From Prevotella sp. (GTDB lineage: Bacteria; Bacteroidota; Bacteroidia; Bacteroidales; Bacteroidaceae), in the NCBI GenBank assembly GCA_017941345.1, contig JAGAWQ010000005.1:62001-126000 (forward strand): a stretch of DNA of 64,000 bases, in the 5' to 3' direction. The notes below the pieces were generated by a model. It was not told the origin of the DNA, made no database searches, and saw nothing but the letters and a program-made list of their open reading frames with translations. Position numbers and translations under genes: made by a program. This document shows, in pieces, positions 8,467 through 17,813 of the stretch; the first letter of the stretch is position 1, and each line of letters starts with the position of its first letter.

Positions 8467-9894
8467 TCAATTTTTAATTCGCCCTATCATATAGGCTCGC
8501 CAGAAGTTAGGCATGCCAAAACCATAGATGTTGTTGGGGTGTTCGCGGTTGTTGCCTGTCTGGCGGATAAGCTCTATCATCTCCTTGGCTGTCTTTTCGG
8601 GCAGCGCCTGCCACAGGCAAGCCGCCAGTCCGCAGACAATGGGTGCTGCAAACGATGTGCCCATGTCCTGCATGATATTCCCGCGACCATTGACCAGGAA
8701 GGCCGGAGCACCGATAGCCACAATGTCAGGCTTTACCCGTCCGTCCTGGGAAGGACCGATGGAACTGAACGGGGCTATGCGTCGGGGTTCGTCAGAAGTG
8801 ACGGCTCCAACGGTCAGGATGTTGTCGGCATCTGCCGGAACGGTGATTTTTTTCCAGGGACCCATGCCCGAATTGCCTGCTGAGTTGATGAGCAGCATAC
8901 CCTTGTCGGCCAGCATCGATGCCGATTGACTGACAAAAGCCGTGTGGCCGTCAAGATGCCAGAGCGGATGATTCATAGGTGCATGGTCGTATTCGTTGTA
9001 TCCCAGCGATGAGTTGATGAGGTCGCAGCCTACGGAGTCGGCAAACTCAGCAGCCATTGTCCAGTAGTCTTCTTCCACTTCCTGCTCTGTCTGCTGGTCT
9101 TCAGAACGAAGCAGCCAGTAGGCGCTCTTAGGTGCTGTGCCGATATAATAGAAAGGCTCATTCAGTGCCATGGCCGACAGTACCTTGGTGCCATGGTCTG
9201 TCTCTGCAAAGACAGTAGGCGAGGGTGGACAGACAAAGTCGCGGATGCCACGGATGTCAACGCGGTGGAATGCCGGAATGCGGTCTACATTACGGAAGCC
9301 GCCATCGATGACAGCTATCATCATGCCCTCTCCCCGCATGTTGATGTCGTGTAGTCGATGTCCTTGCAGGGCATGTATCTGTTCATGGCTGCGACCATAC
9401 AACTGGGTGGGCTGTTTGTCGTGTTCGTCGAATTGTTCAAGATGCTTGGGACGTCGGGCTGTCGGCGTAATGGAGTCAGGCGACTGCCACACCAGTTTAC
9501 GGCCACTGACACAAGGCAGCAGGTCGAGTTTCTGAACCATCGTGGAGTCCTTGACCTTGACCAGCAGCGTGTTGTGCCAACGACTTTGCCCCACCACGTT
9601 AATGTCATCTGACGCAATCATCCGGATATAGCGTGGACTGACGGGCAGGTCTGTCGAGTCGAGTGCCAGCTGCTGGTGTTTCCGACGCTCCAGTGAACGG
9701 CGCGAAAGGAATCGTCCTGGATGGTTCAGCGAGTAGGGTGAATCCTTCTTGTCAGCCAAGTAGATGCGGTAGATGTAGCACGGACCATGCTTGTATTTCT
9801 GTCGTTGTGCCATATCAGGCACGGTGACACCCCACGATGTTGCCACGTAGAACAGGCAAAAGAGCATGATAACCAGTCGCTGCATTTTATTCAT
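8467..9894 (-). CDS. Secreted subtilisin-like serine protease (S8 family)
   Basis: A 475-residue protein with signal peptide (about residues 1-22) and an N-terminal propeptide-like part. The catalytic triad is visible: Asp197 in AVIDGGF, His234 in DHGTKVLSAMA and Ser414 in GTSFAAPIVCGLAA. The oxyanion region INSAGNSG is also present. It should cut proteins in the periplasm or outside the cell. The ATG at 9894 is chosen because a strong promoter lies at 9912-9943; a longer frame would start upstream of it. The last codons RIKN and stop fall in an AATTATCAATTTTTAATT repeat. It probably heads an operon with xseA and xseB. Confidence 0.9.
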   Translation of the reverse strand: MNKMQRLVIMLFCLFYVATSWGVTVPDMAQRQKYKHGPCYIYRIYLADKKDSPYSLNHPGRFLSRRSLERRKHQQLALDSTDLPVSPRYIRMIASDDINVVGQSRWHNTLLVKVKDSTMVQKLDLLPCVSGRKLVWQSPDSITPTARRPKHLEQFDEHDKQPTQLYGRSHEQIHALQGHRLHDINMRGEGMMIAVIDGGFRNVDRIPAFHRVDIRGIRDFVCPPSPTVFAETDHGTKVLSAMALNEPFYYIGTAPKSAYWLLRSEDQQTEQEVEEDYWTMAAEFADSVGCDLINSSLGYNEYDHAPMNHPLWHLDGHTAFVSQSASMLADKGMLLINSAGNSGMGPWKKITVPADADNILTVGAVTSDEPRRIAPFSSIGPSQDGRVKPDIVAIGAPAFLVNGRGNIMQDMGTSFAAPIVCGLAACLWQALPEKTAKEMIELIRQTGNNREHPNNIYGFGMPNFWRAYMIGRIKN

Positions 9895-9911
9895 TAGATA
9901 GTTTTGGGTTG

Positions 9912-9943
9912 CAAAGGTACGAATAAGTGGCCAAAAAGCCAAA
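9912..9943 (-). promoter_or_regulatory. Promoter of the S8 protease gene
   Basis: Minus strand: TTTG at 9943-9940, 20-base spacer, TACCTTTG at 9919-9912, 18 bases before the ATG at 9894. It fixes the start of the gene. Confidence 0.75.
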
Positions 9944-9957
9944 TAAAATCTAAAAGA

Positions 9958-9989
9958 TTTGGCTGTTCAACCAATAAAGCGTACCTTTG
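9958..9989 (+). promoter_or_regulatory. Promoter of the MATE transporter operon
   Basis: TTTG at 9958-9961, 20-base spacer, TACCTTTG at 9982-9989, 19 bases before the ATG at 10008. It is back to back with the protease promoter and is the only clear promoter before the 6.8 kb gene run that ends at 16803. Confidence 0.75.
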
Positions 9990-10007
9990 CACATGATTAA
10001 ATAGAAG

Positions 10008-11357
10008 ATGGACAATAAGCAATCAGCACTCGAGTTGGGTCAGAAACCTGTAGGACAACTGCTATGGCAGTATGCCCTGCCTGCCATTGTGGCGATGACA
10101 GCCTCGAGTCTTTATAACATTATCGACCGCGCCATGATAGGTCAGATGGTGGGTCCTGAGGCCATTGCGGGCTTGGGCATCACCTTCCCCTTCATGAACC
10201 TCAGCGGAGCCTTTGGCGCCGCAGTGGGCGTGGGTGCCTCGACGTGTATCAGCGTGAAGCTGGGGCAGAAGGACTACAAGCGAGCCGAATACCTGCTGGG
10301 CAATACGGTGACGCTTAACCTGATTATCGGTTTCCTCTTTATGGCGGTCTGCCTGATTTTTCTCGACCCCATTCTGCGCTTCTTCGGTGCCAGTGAGGTG
10401 ACGCTGCCCTATGCCCGTGAGTTCATGACTATTATCCTGTTGGGTAATATGGTGACACACATGTATTTTGGTATGAATGCCGTGTTACGGGCAGCAGGCA
10501 AGCCCCGCCATGCGATGTATGCCACGCTGTTCACTGTGGGCTGTAATATCGTGCTGGTCATCGCCTTCGTGTGGTGGCTGCGATTGGGTATTCGTGGAGC
10601 CGCTTTAGCTACTGTCACTTCGCAGACGCTGGCCCTGTGCTGGCAGATGCGTCTCTTCTCCAACAAGAACGAGTTGTTACACCTGAAGCGAGGCATCTAT
10701 AAACTGAAGGCCGACCTGGTGAAGAACATTCTTGCGATAGGCATCTCGCCCTTCCTGATGAACCTCTGTGCCTGTCTGGTAGTCATCTTCATGAACAACC
10801 AGTTTGTGAAGTATGGAGGCGACATGGCCGTAGGAGCCTATTCGATAGCCAACTCAGTAGTGATGGTGCTCTTCATGTTCGTGATGGGTATGAATCAGGG
10901 TATGCAGCCTATCGTGGGCTACAACTACGGCGCTGAGAACTACGACCGCATGTTCCGCTGTCTGTGGCTCACCATCGGTGCCTCTACGACAATCCTGTTT
11001 GCAGGGTGGACACTCTCGATGCTCTTCCCCGCTCATATCGCTCGTATCTTTACCACCGACCAGACACTCATCGAGATGGCTGCGCGAGGCATCCGACTCA
11101 ACATGCTGGTATTCTTCGTGGTAGGTTCGCAGGCGGTCATCACCAACTTCTTCCAGTGTATTGGAAAAGTAAAGATGTCGATATTCCTGTCGTTGTCGCG
11201 CCAGCTGACGCTTCTCATACCCATGGCCTACATCTTCCCCCTGTTCTGGGGTCTGGATGGCGTGTGGTATTCGATGGCTGCCAGCGACTTCGGCTCGTTC
11301 GCCATGACCATCCCGCTGTTGTGGTGGTATATGAGGAAGTTAAAAGCTAAAAGTTAA
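10008..11357 (+). CDS. MATE-family efflux transporter
   Basis: A 449-residue inner-membrane protein with about 12 hydrophobic segments and two homologous halves typical of MatE proteins (LLWQYALPAIVAMTASSLYNIIDRAMIG; GVGASTCISVKLGQ; GMNQGMQPIVGYNYGAENYDR). Such carriers export cationic drugs or metabolites against a Na+ or H+ gradient; the substrate cannot be told. The last residues KLKAKS and the stop are encoded by an AAAAGTTAA repeat that fills the gap to the next gene, 9 bases away. Confidence 0.92.
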   Translation: MDNKQSALELGQKPVGQLLWQYALPAIVAMTASSLYNIIDRAMIGQMVGPEAIAGLGITFPFMNLSGAFGAAVGVGASTCISVKLGQKDYKRAEYLLGNTVTLNLIIGFLFMAVCLIFLDPILRFFGASEVTLPYAREFMTIILLGNMVTHMYFGMNAVLRAAGKPRHAMYATLFTVGCNIVLVIAFVWWLRLGIRGAALATVTSQTLALCWQMRLFSNKNELLHLKRGIYKLKADLVKNILAIGISPFLMNLCACLVVIFMNNQFVKYGGDMAVGAYSIANSVVMVLFMFVMGMNQGMQPIVGYNYGAENYDRMFRCLWLTIGASTTILFAGWTLSMLFPAHIARIFTTDQTLIEMAARGIRLNMLVFFVVGSQAVITNFFQCIGKVKMSIFLSLSRQLTLLIPMAYIFPLFWGLDGVWYSMAASDFGSFAMTIPLLWWYMRKLKAKS

Positions 11358-11366
11358 AAGTTAAGA

Positions 11367-11993
11367 ATGGACGACAATAAACATATTATCATTTGCGTCG
11401 GTCGCCAGTTGGGCAGTGGAGGCCATGATATCGCACGCATGCTGGCACTCGACTTCAATGCCAAGTATTACGACCAGGAACTGCTCAATCTGGCTGCTAA
11501 GGAGAGTGGCTTCTCTGAGAAGTTCTTCGAGGCTAACGACGAGCAGCGTGGCATCTTCCGCTCGCTGTTCCACCTGCATGCCTCGCATTTGAGTGACAAC
11601 AATCTCTATCAGAACAATTTCTCGCAGGAGTCGCTATTCAAATTCCAGAGCGATGCTATTGAGAAGGCTGCCAACGAGGGGTCGTGTGTCTTCGTAGGTC
11701 GCTGTGCCGACTACGTGCTGCGCAATCGCGACAATGTGGTCAACATCTTCATCTCTGCCTCGAAGCGCTTCCGTATCGAGCAGATTATGGCCAAGCAGAA
11801 ACTGGATTTCCCTGCTGCCCGTAAGTTCATGCAGCAGCGTGAGGCTAAACGTGCGGCCTACTACAACTACTATACAGGTAAGAAATGGGGTGCTGCCGAG
11901 AGCTATGACCTGTGTATCGATGCCAGCATCCTCGGTATTGTGGAAACGGAGAAGATGATAGCCGAATTCATCCGCAAGAGGTTTAAAATATGA
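11367..11993 (+). CDS. Cytidylate kinase-like protein
   Basis: A 208-residue protein of the cytidylate-kinase-like family. The P-loop variant GRQLGSGGHDIA (residues 13-24) replaces the usual GxxGxGKS lysine by His, as is seen in this branch. VFVGRCADYVLRNRDNVVNIFISAS and the later basic segment KRAAYYNYYTGKKWG fit the kinase lid. Its substrate is not established in this branch; it is not the housekeeping Cmk. The stop overlaps the next start by 4 bases (ATGA), so the two are translationally coupled. Confidence 0.8.
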   Translation: MDDNKHIIICVGRQLGSGGHDIARMLALDFNAKYYDQELLNLAAKESGFSEKFFEANDEQRGIFRSLFHLHASHLSDNNLYQNNFSQESLFKFQSDAIEKAANEGSCVFVGRCADYVLRNRDNVVNIFISASKRFRIEQIMAKQKLDFPAARKFMQQREAKRAAYYNYYTGKKWGAAESYDLCIDASILGIVETEKMIAEFIRKRFKI

Positions 11994-12478
11994 AGAGAAT
12001 AGGAATCTTAAGTGATACTCACAGCTATTGGGACGAGAAATATCTCCATTATTTCGAGCCCTGCGATGAGATATGGCATGCAGGCGATATCGGCAGCGTG
12101 GAGGTGGCAGAGCGACTGGCTGCCTTCCGACCTTTCAGGGCTGTCTGTGGTAACTGCGACGGAGGAGACCTGAGACTGATGTATCGCGAACTCAATAGGT
12201 TTAAGTGCGAGGATGTAGATGTGTTGATAAAACATATCGGAGGCTATCCCGGCAACTATGATCCCTCTGTACGCAGTACACTCTTTGCTAATCCGCCACA
12301 GCTCTTCATTGCCGGGCATTCGCATATACTGAAAGTGAAATACGACAAGACGCTGAACCTTCTGCACATTAATCCTGGTGCCGCTGGCATTCAAGGCTGG
12401 CACAAGGATCGCACGCTGATCCGCCTAACCATCGACGGACGAGAATTCAAAGATTTAGAAGTTATCACACTTGGATAA
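11990..12478 (+). CDS. YfcE/MJ0936-type metallophosphoesterase
   Basis: A 162-residue calcineurin-like phosphodiesterase. Metal-binding motifs are present in order: SDTHSYWD (residues 8-15), DEIWHAGDIGS (29-39), VCGNCDG (52-58), IAGHSH (105-110) and a late NPGA. It should hydrolyse phosphodiester bonds of small molecules in the cytoplasm. It overlaps the preceding gene by 4 bases. Confidence 0.88.
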   Translation: MKRIGILSDTHSYWDEKYLHYFEPCDEIWHAGDIGSVEVAERLAAFRPFRAVCGNCDGGDLRLMYRELNRFKCEDVDVLIKHIGGYPGNYDPSVRSTLFANPPQLFIAGHSHILKVKYDKTLNLLHINPGAAGIQGWHKDRTLIRLTIDGREFKDLEVITLG

Positions 12479-12479
12479 T

Positions 12480-12674
12480 ATGGATAAGAAAAAACTTACA
12501 AATCTTATAAAGAATATGCTACTGCACACCGCTGGTTTCTTTGCGGTGTATATGGTGATGGGCTATTTGCTTGATGACGTAAGGTCGTGGCAGCATGTAT
12601 TGCTGATGGCAGTAACCTATGGTGTAATTGTAGCACCGTTATTTGATTATTTAATGAACAGACAAAAAATATGA
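12480..12674 (+). CDS. Small membrane protein, function unknown
   Basis: A 64-residue protein starting at ATG 12480, one base after the previous stop. A TTG three codons upstream is the only alternative. It has a basic N-terminus (MDKKKLTNLIKNM) and two hydrophobic segments, LLHTAGFFAVYMVMGYLL and VLLMAVTYGVIVAPLFDYLM. It overlaps rfbB by 4 bases. I do not recognise the family; tight spacing on both sides supports that it is real. Confidence 0.75.
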   Translation: MDKKKLTNLIKNMLLHTAGFFAVYMVMGYLLDDVRSWQHVLLMAVTYGVIVAPLFDYLMNRQKI

Positions 12675-13804
12675 AAACAATCGTTATTACTGGAGGTGCA
12701 GGCTTTATCGGCTCACATGTAGTCCGCCTGTTTGTGAACAAGTATCCCGAGTATCACATTATTAACCTCGACAAGCTTACCTATGCTGGTAACTTGGCTA
12801 ACCTGAAGGACATCGAGAACAAACCAAACTACGAGTTTGTTAAGATGGACATCTGCGATTTCGATGCTTTTTACAAGCTTATGCAGGACAAGAAGGTGGA
12901 TGGTATTATCCATTTGGCTGCAGAATCGCATGTGGATCGTTCCATCAAGGACCCATTCACTTTTGCAAAGACCAACGTAATGGGTACGCTGTCTCTGCTT
13001 CAGGCTGCCAAGCTCTATTGGGAATCTCTGCCAGAGAAGTATGAGGGCAAGCGATTCTATCATATCTCTACCGATGAGGTATATGGCGCACTCGAATTGA
13101 CTCATCCAGAGGGTATCGAGCCTCCTTTCACTACTACAGCTTCAAGTTCTGAGCATCATCTGGCTTATGGAGATAAGTTCTTCTTGGAAACAACCAAGTA
13201 TAATCCTCACTCACCATACTCAGCTGCCAAGGCTTCATCAGACCACTTCGTTCGTGCTTATCACGATACTTACGGCATGCCAGTTGTTGTAACCAACTGC
13301 TCAAACAACTATGGTCCTTATCAGTTCCCCGAGAAGCTGATTCCTCTGTTCATCAACAACATCCGTCATCGCAAGCCGTTGCCCGTATATGGTAAAGGAG
13401 AAAATGTGCGCGACTGGTTGTATGTTGAGGATCACGCACGAGCCATCGACGTCATTTTCCACGAGGGTAAGATAGCTGAGACTTATAACATCGGTGGTTT
13501 CAACGAGTGGAAGAACATCGATATCATCAAGGTGGTCATCAAGACTGTCGACCGTCTGCTGGGTCGCAAGGAAGGGGAAGATATGGACCTCATCACCTTC
13601 GTTACCGACCGTGCCGGTCACGACCTGCGCTATGCTATCGACAGCTCGAAATTACAGAAGGAACTTGGCTGGGAGCCATCGCTGCAATTTGAGGAGGGAA
13701 TAGAAAAGACCGTCCGCTGGTATCTAGACAATCAGGAGTGGCTCGACAATGTCACCTCGGGCGACTATCAGAAGTATTACGATAACATGTATCAGAACCG
13801 ATGA
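12671..13804 (+). CDS. rfbB: dTDP-glucose 4,6-dehydratase
   Basis: A 377-residue extended short-chain dehydrogenase. The Rossmann motif GGAGFIG is at residues 8-14; [18 protein letters not shown] and [15 protein letters not shown] carry the active-site Thr, Asp/Glu, Tyr and Lys. It turns dTDP-glucose into dTDP-4-keto-6-deoxyglucose, the branch point for rhamnose and amino-deoxysugars. rfbA, rfbC and rfbD are not next to it. It overlaps both neighbours by 4 bases. With the FdtA-like gene two places downstream, it suggests a 6-deoxy-amino-hexose for surface glycans. Confidence 0.95.
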   Translation: MKTIVITGGAGFIGSHVVRLFVNKYPEYHIINLDKLTYAGNLANLKDIENKPNYEFVKMDICDFDAFYKLMQDKKVDGIIHLAAESHVDRSIKDPFTFAKTNVMGTLSLLQAAKLYWESLPEKYEGKRFYHISTDEVYGALELTHPEGIEPPFTTTASSSEHHLAYGDKFFLETTKYNPHSPYSAAKASSDHFVRAYHDTYGMPVVVTNCSNNYGPYQFPEKLIPLFINNIRHRKPLPVYGKGENVRDWLYVEDHARAIDVIFHEGKIAETYNIGGFNEWKNIDIIKVVIKTVDRLLGRKEGEDMDLITFVTDRAGHDLRYAIDSSKLQKELGWEPSLQFEEGIEKTVRWYLDNQEWLDNVTSGDYQKYYDNMYQNR

Positions 13805-15003
13805 AAAAGATATTGCTGTTAGGCTCAGGTGAACTGGGCAAAGAGTTTGTGATTGCCGCTATGCGTGCTGGACAGTATGTCATTGCCTGCGACCGTTACG
13901 ATAATGCGCCTGCTATGCAGGTGGCTGACGAGCGTGAGGTGTTCTCGATGTTGGATGGCGATGCGCTCGAGGCTGTCGTCAATAAGCACAAGCCTGACAT
14001 CATTGTGCCTGAGATTGAGGCTATCCGTACCGAACGTCTGTTTAAGTTCGAGGAGCAGGGCATCCAGGTTGTACCTTCAGCGCGTGCTGTCAACTACACT
14101 ATGAACCGTCGTGCCATCCGCGACCTCGCTGCTAAGGAACTTGGACTAAGAACGGCTAAGTACTTCTACGCCAAGACCTTCGAGGAGTTCAAGGCGGCAG
14201 CTGACGAGATTGGCTTCCCTTGTGTGGTAAAGCCCCTGATGTCATCGTCGGGTCATGGTCAGAGCTATGTGCACAATGAAAGCGAGCTCGAGACAGCTTT
14301 CAAGGAGGCGATGGAGGGCTCGCGTGGTGACGTGAAGGAAGTCATCATCGAGGAGTTTATCGACTTCGATTCTGAGTTCACACTGCTCACCGTCACCCAG
14401 CAGCACGGCTGGCCCACGCTGTTCTGTCCGCCCATCGGACATGTGCAGAAGTCGGGCGACTATCGTGAGTCGTGGCAACCCTACAAGATTTCTGATGAGG
14501 CTCTGAAGCGGGCTCAGCAGATGGCCGACAAAGTGACCAAAGCACTCACTGGTGCTGGTATCTGGGGTGTGGAGTTCTTCCTGACGAAGCAGGGCGAGGT
14601 CATCTTCTCAGAATTGTCACCTCGTCCACACGATACGGGTATGGTGACGCTGGGACATACCACTAATCTCTCTGAGTTCGAGCTCCATTTCCGTGCCGTC
14701 ATGGGTCTGCCCATTGCTGGCATCCATCTGGAGCACGCTGGTGCATCAGCCGTTATCCTGTCACCCACAGAGGCAAAGACTCCTGTTGACCGCTCGCTGC
14801 TCGACTACAACTTCGTCGATGCGCTGAAGGAAGACCGCACCCGTATCCGCATCTTTGGCAAGCCCGAGGCGCACAAGGGTCGCCGTATGGGTGTCGTCCT
14901 GTGCTATGGCGAGGTGGGCGATGATGTCAATGCCCTACGTGACAAAGCCAAGCGACTGGCCAAGACCGTGCTGGGTACTGACCCGTACGCGAAGTTAAGG
15001 TAA
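13801..15003 (+). CDS. purT: Formate-dependent GAR transformylase (PurT)
   Basis: A 400-residue ATP-grasp enzyme that makes formyl-GAR from GAR, formate and ATP in purine synthesis. Features: [15 protein letters not shown] (N-terminal domain), [25 protein letters not shown] and [26 protein letters not shown], all characteristic of PurT rather than the related PurK. Length is normal. It is inserted between rfbB and the FdtA-like gene, starting inside the rfbB stop codon region (ATGA), so it is cotranscribed with sugar genes without an obvious metabolic link. Confidence 0.95.
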   Translation: MKKILLLGSGELGKEFVIAAMRAGQYVIACDRYDNAPAMQVADEREVFSMLDGDALEAVVNKHKPDIIVPEIEAIRTERLFKFEEQGIQVVPSARAVNYTMNRRAIRDLAAKELGLRTAKYFYAKTFEEFKAAADEIGFPCVVKPLMSSSGHGQSYVHNESELETAFKEAMEGSRGDVKEVIIEEFIDFDSEFTLLTVTQQHGWPTLFCPPIGHVQKSGDYRESWQPYKISDEALKRAQQMADKVTKALTGAGIWGVEFFLTKQGEVIFSELSPRPHDTGMVTLGHTTNLSEFELHFRAVMGLPIAGIHLEHAGASAVILSPTEAKTPVDRSLLDYNFVDALKEDRTRIRIFGKPEAHKGRRMGVVLCYGEVGDDVNALRDKAKRLAKTVLGTDPYAKLR

Positions 15004-15040
15004 AAGGGAAGAGTGAAAAGTGAATAATTTGCTGCCGCTG

Positions 15041-15445
15041 ATGGAAATTAAGATTATCGACCTGCCTAAGATTGTTGACCCGCGGGGTAACCTGACGGTG
15101 GCGGAGGCTTTGACGAAGGTGCCTTTCGACATCAAGCGTGCCTATTGGGTCTACGATGTTCCCGGAGGTGAGAGCCGTGGTGGTCATGCTCACAAGCGAT
15201 TGAAACAGCTTGTCGTGGCACTGAGCGGCTCCTTCCACGTTACGCTCGACAATGGTCATGAGTGCCGTTCTGTGCTGCTCAACCATCCCTGGCAGGGTCT
15301 CCTCATCGACACCAATATCTGGCGCACGCTTGATGACTTTTCGAGTGGTGCCGTCTGTCTGGTGCTGGCCTCTGAGCACTTTGATGAGGATGACTATATT
15401 TACGACTACGACGAATTCTTGAAATACGTGGGATGCTCGAAATAA
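15041..15445 (+). CDS. FdtA/WxcM-like dTDP-sugar 3,4-ketoisomerase
   Basis: A 134-residue cupin. Family motifs: DPRGNLTVAE, KRAYWVYDVPGGESRGGHAHK (the HAHK histidines are the cupin/catalytic site), LVLASEHFDEDDYIYDYDEF. FdtA converts dTDP-4-keto-6-deoxyglucose to the 3-keto isomer on the way to dTDP-3-amino-3,6-dideoxy sugars; a QdtA-type isomer specificity is equally possible. ATG 15041 gives the usual family length; a GTG at 15020 lies in a GAAAAGTGAA repeat and is less likely. Its substrate would come from rfbB. It overlaps the next gene by 13 bases. Confidence 0.85.
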   Translation: MEIKIIDLPKIVDPRGNLTVAEALTKVPFDIKRAYWVYDVPGGESRGGHAHKRLKQLVVALSGSFHVTLDNGHECRSVLLNHPWQGLLIDTNIWRTLDDFSSGAVCLVLASEHFDEDDYIYDYDEFLKYVGCSK

Positions 15446-16368
15446 GACGATACACACCTGTACAGAAGCAGGCATGGAATGACTTTGTAAGTTGTTCGAA
15501 GAATGGCACCTTTCTGTTGGATAGGGACTATATGGACTATCACGCAGACCGATTTACCGACCATTCGTTGATGGTGTATCGTCGTAACAAACTATATGCT
15601 CTGTTGCCAGGCAACAGAACAGGGGATACTTTCTATTCCCATCAGGGATTGACCTATGGGGGCTTGATTATGAGCGACAAGACGGTGGCTGCCGATGTGG
15701 TACAGATATTCCGACTGCTCAACGACCTGCTTCGACAGGAAGGCATCCGTAAGGTTATCTATAAGGCCATCCCATGGATTTATCACCGTCAGCCCTCTGA
15801 CGAGGATTTGTATGCCGTGGTTGAAGTTTGTGGGGCTACGGTCTCACGAGGACTGTCATCCGCCGTCAGTCGCGACCATCTGAATAAGTGGTATCGCATT
15901 CGTGAGTCGGGTGCCAAGTATGCCCGGAAGATGGGGCTGACTATCCAGGAAACAGATGACTATAAACCTTTTTGGCAGGTGTTGTCCAACAACCTGCGTG
16001 AGCGTTACGGACTGCTCCCTGTTCACACTGTGGAGGAGATAGAACTGCTCCACCGTTGTATGCCCGACCACATCCGTCTCATCGTAGTCAAGGAGGGCAG
16101 CGAGACCGTCGGTGGAACTGTCTTATATGTCTCCGACCGTGTGGTCCACTCTCAGTATATTGCGGCTAGTCCCAGAGGCAAGCAAATCCATGCCCTCGAC
16201 CTCTTGTTCGACGTTGTTATTCGTCAGGCATTGGCTTCCCATGCCTATTTTGACTTTGGTATCTCTACGGAAAGACACGGCACCTATCTGAACGAGCAGC
16301 TTATCTATCAGAAGGAAGGCTTTGGGGGACGTGGCGTATGTTATGACTGGTACGAGTGGAAACTATAA
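15433..16368 (+). CDS. GNAT/FemAB-like acyltransferase
   Basis: A 311-residue protein with a FemAB/GNAT-like fold. Typical parts are WNDFVSCSKNGTFLLDRDYMDYH near the N-terminus, KYARKMGL in the middle, and the late segment YFDFGISTERHGTYLNEQLIYQKEGFGGRG. Its start overlaps the FdtA-like gene by 13 bases, and such pairs in polysaccharide loci usually act on the same nucleotide sugar, so N- or O-acylation of an amino-deoxysugar is the likely role. The acceptor and acyl donor are inferred, not visible. Confidence 0.75.
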   Translation: MLEIRRYTPVQKQAWNDFVSCSKNGTFLLDRDYMDYHADRFTDHSLMVYRRNKLYALLPGNRTGDTFYSHQGLTYGGLIMSDKTVAADVVQIFRLLNDLLRQEGIRKVIYKAIPWIYHRQPSDEDLYAVVEVCGATVSRGLSSAVSRDHLNKWYRIRESGAKYARKMGLTIQETDDYKPFWQVLSNNLRERYGLLPVHTVEEIELLHRCMPDHIRLIVVKEGSETVGGTVLYVSDRVVHSQYIAASPRGKQIHALDLLFDVVIRQALASHAYFDFGISTERHGTYLNEQLIYQKEGFGGRGVCYDWYEWKL

Positions 16369-16377
16369 CATGTTGAG

Positions 16378-16803
16378 ATGAACGAACAACTTAGTGTTAA
16401 GCTCTTGGAACACCATGGGGTGAAGCCAACATCGAATAGAATATTGGTGGCCAAGGCTCTTGAGACTGCTCAGCGTCCGTTATCGCTGATGGAACTGGAA
16501 ACAAGGATAAAGACCATAGACAAGTCTGGCATCTTTAGGGCGCTAACGCTGTTTCGCGAACATCACATGGTGCACGTCATAGAGGATGGCGGCGATGGGG
16601 TGCGCTATGAGTTATGTCGTAGCCATGATGACGAGCATGATGACGACATGCATGTCCACTTCTTCTGTGAGGTTTGTCGACAGACGTATTGTCTGGACAA
16701 CATAAAAATACCGCCAGTAGAACTGCCTGGCGGTTTTGTAATGAACACTGTCAACTACATGGTGAAGGGCACGTGCCCTAACTGTAGAGACAGACGCGGT
16801 TAA
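16378..16803 (+). CDS. Fur-family transcriptional regulator
   Basis: A 141-residue protein with an N-terminal winged helix (VKPTSNRILVAKAL ... GIFRALTLFREHHMVH) and a C-terminal metal-binding part: an acidic and His-rich stretch (HDDEHDDDMHVHFFCEVC), then two CxxC pairs (CEVC, CPNC), the structural zinc site of Fur/Zur/PerR. Which metal or peroxide it senses cannot be told; the His/Asp-rich linker is unusually long. It is the last gene of the plus-strand run and overlaps the convergent DUF5606 gene by 4 bases. Confidence 0.88.
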   Translation: MNEQLSVKLLEHHGVKPTSNRILVAKALETAQRPLSLMELETRIKTIDKSGIFRALTLFREHHMVHVIEDGGDGVRYELCRSHDDEHDDDMHVHFFCEVCRQTYCLDNIKIPPVELPGGFVMNTVNYMVKGTCPNCRDRRG

Positions 16804-17243
16804 GCTTCCTTTCGGTCATCGATGTTGTCGCCCTCAGTGGGTGCCATCTCTTCCTCAAAGTCGGTGATGCCAGCCTTGATAAGGATGTTGTACCACTGAA
16901 TGAGCTTCTTGATGTGGCTGTTCTGCACGCGGTCCTGGTCCCACTCGGGCAGCACCTTGCTGAAATAGTCATGGAGCTCCTTGGCGGAAGCCTTGCGGAA
17001 GTCGACGCTGGCAGGTTTGCCTTTCTCCAGGTCACGCATGGAGGCGAGCACCTTCATCAAGGGAACATCCTCACTCTCAGTGAACATGGCGATATCGGCC
17101 AAGGAAGTGATTCGGTCGGTGCCAAAGGCGGGCATGCGCTTGTGCGTATCGTCAAGAGCTTCGACGATGAGGCTGTTCTTGGCACGTGATACTAATTTGT
17201 AGAGTCCCGGTTTGCCCGAGATAGCTAAAATGGTCTGTTTCAT
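16800..17243 (-). CDS. DUF5606 domain protein
   Basis: A 147-residue protein, widely found in Bacteroidetes and of unknown function. N-terminal ILAISGKPGLYKLVSRAKNSLIVEALD resembles a small SH3-like fold, followed by a helical part (SAKELHDYFSKVLPEWD). The position after coaE in the nusB-yajC-ybbR-coaE run is commonly seen in this phylum as I recall. Convergent with the Fur-family gene. Confidence 0.75.
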   Translation of the reverse strand: MKQTILAISGKPGLYKLVSRAKNSLIVEALDDTHKRMPAFGTDRITSLADIAMFTESEDVPLMKVLASMRDLEKGKPASVDFRKASAKELHDYFSKVLPEWDQDRVQNSHIKKLIQWYNILIKAGITDFEEEMAPTEGDNIDDRKEA

Positions 17244-17245
17244 AT

Positions 17246-17290
17246 TCTTTTTCGTTATTTCGTTATTTCGTTATTTCGATGTTTCGAGGA
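17246..17290. repeat. TTATTTCG tandem repeat at the end of coaE
   Basis: Four units of about 8 bases (TTATTTCG with variants) fill the gap between DUF5606 and coaE. The stop codon and last residues of coaE (ETSK) lie inside the array. Confidence 0.75.
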
Positions 17291-17813
17291 AATGAATCAA
17301 TTTGTCTATTTGTGAGTCGATGTCGGCAATGCCGTCGTTGATAATCTCGAAATCTGCACGCTGACGCACCTCGTCCTGGGGCCACTGACGCTGCATCCAT
17401 TGCAGGACCTTCTCCTTGGAAATGCCATCACGCTTCATCACCCGTTGGATGCGTACATCCTCAGGAGCTGTGACTGCGATAACTTTGTCGACCAGGCGGA
17501 AGGCTCCTGACTCATACATGATTGCACTTTCCATCCACTGTAAACCGCTGGAATTGAAATCCTCGAAAACGGCAGGATGGATGATTGCGTTGAGGGCTTG
17601 CTGGTTCGCCTCGCCGGCTAACAGGAAACGACTCATTTCCGACTTTTCCAACGAGCCTACAAGACTCACTATCTGCTGTTGCAGTTTAGGTGAGGTACGG
17701 ATAAGCCGTTTGGCTGCATCGTCGCAGTCGTAGACAGAGATGCCCCTTAGTGCCAACCGCTTACATACGTAGCTCTTGCCAGAGCCTATGCCTCCTGTTA
17801 TACCTATCTTCAT
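17271..17813 (-). CDS. coaE: Dephospho-CoA kinase
   Basis: A 180-residue P-loop kinase for the last step of coenzyme A synthesis. Walker A GGIGSGKS at residues 6-13, YDCDDAAKRLI, the lid segment VIAVTAPEDVRIQRVMKRDG and DFEIINDG are family signatures. It overlaps the YbbR-like gene by 4 bases. The C-terminus is shaped by a TTATTTCG repeat that supplies the stop. Confidence 0.95.
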   Translation of the reverse strand: MKIGITGGIGSGKSYVCKRLALRGISVYDCDDAAKRLIRTSPKLQQQIVSLVGSLEKSEMSRFLLAGEANQQALNAIIHPAVFEDFNSSGLQWMESAIMYESGAFRLVDKVIAVTAPEDVRIQRVMKRDGISKEKVLQWMQRQWPQDEVRQRADFEIINDGIADIDSQIDKLIHFLETSK

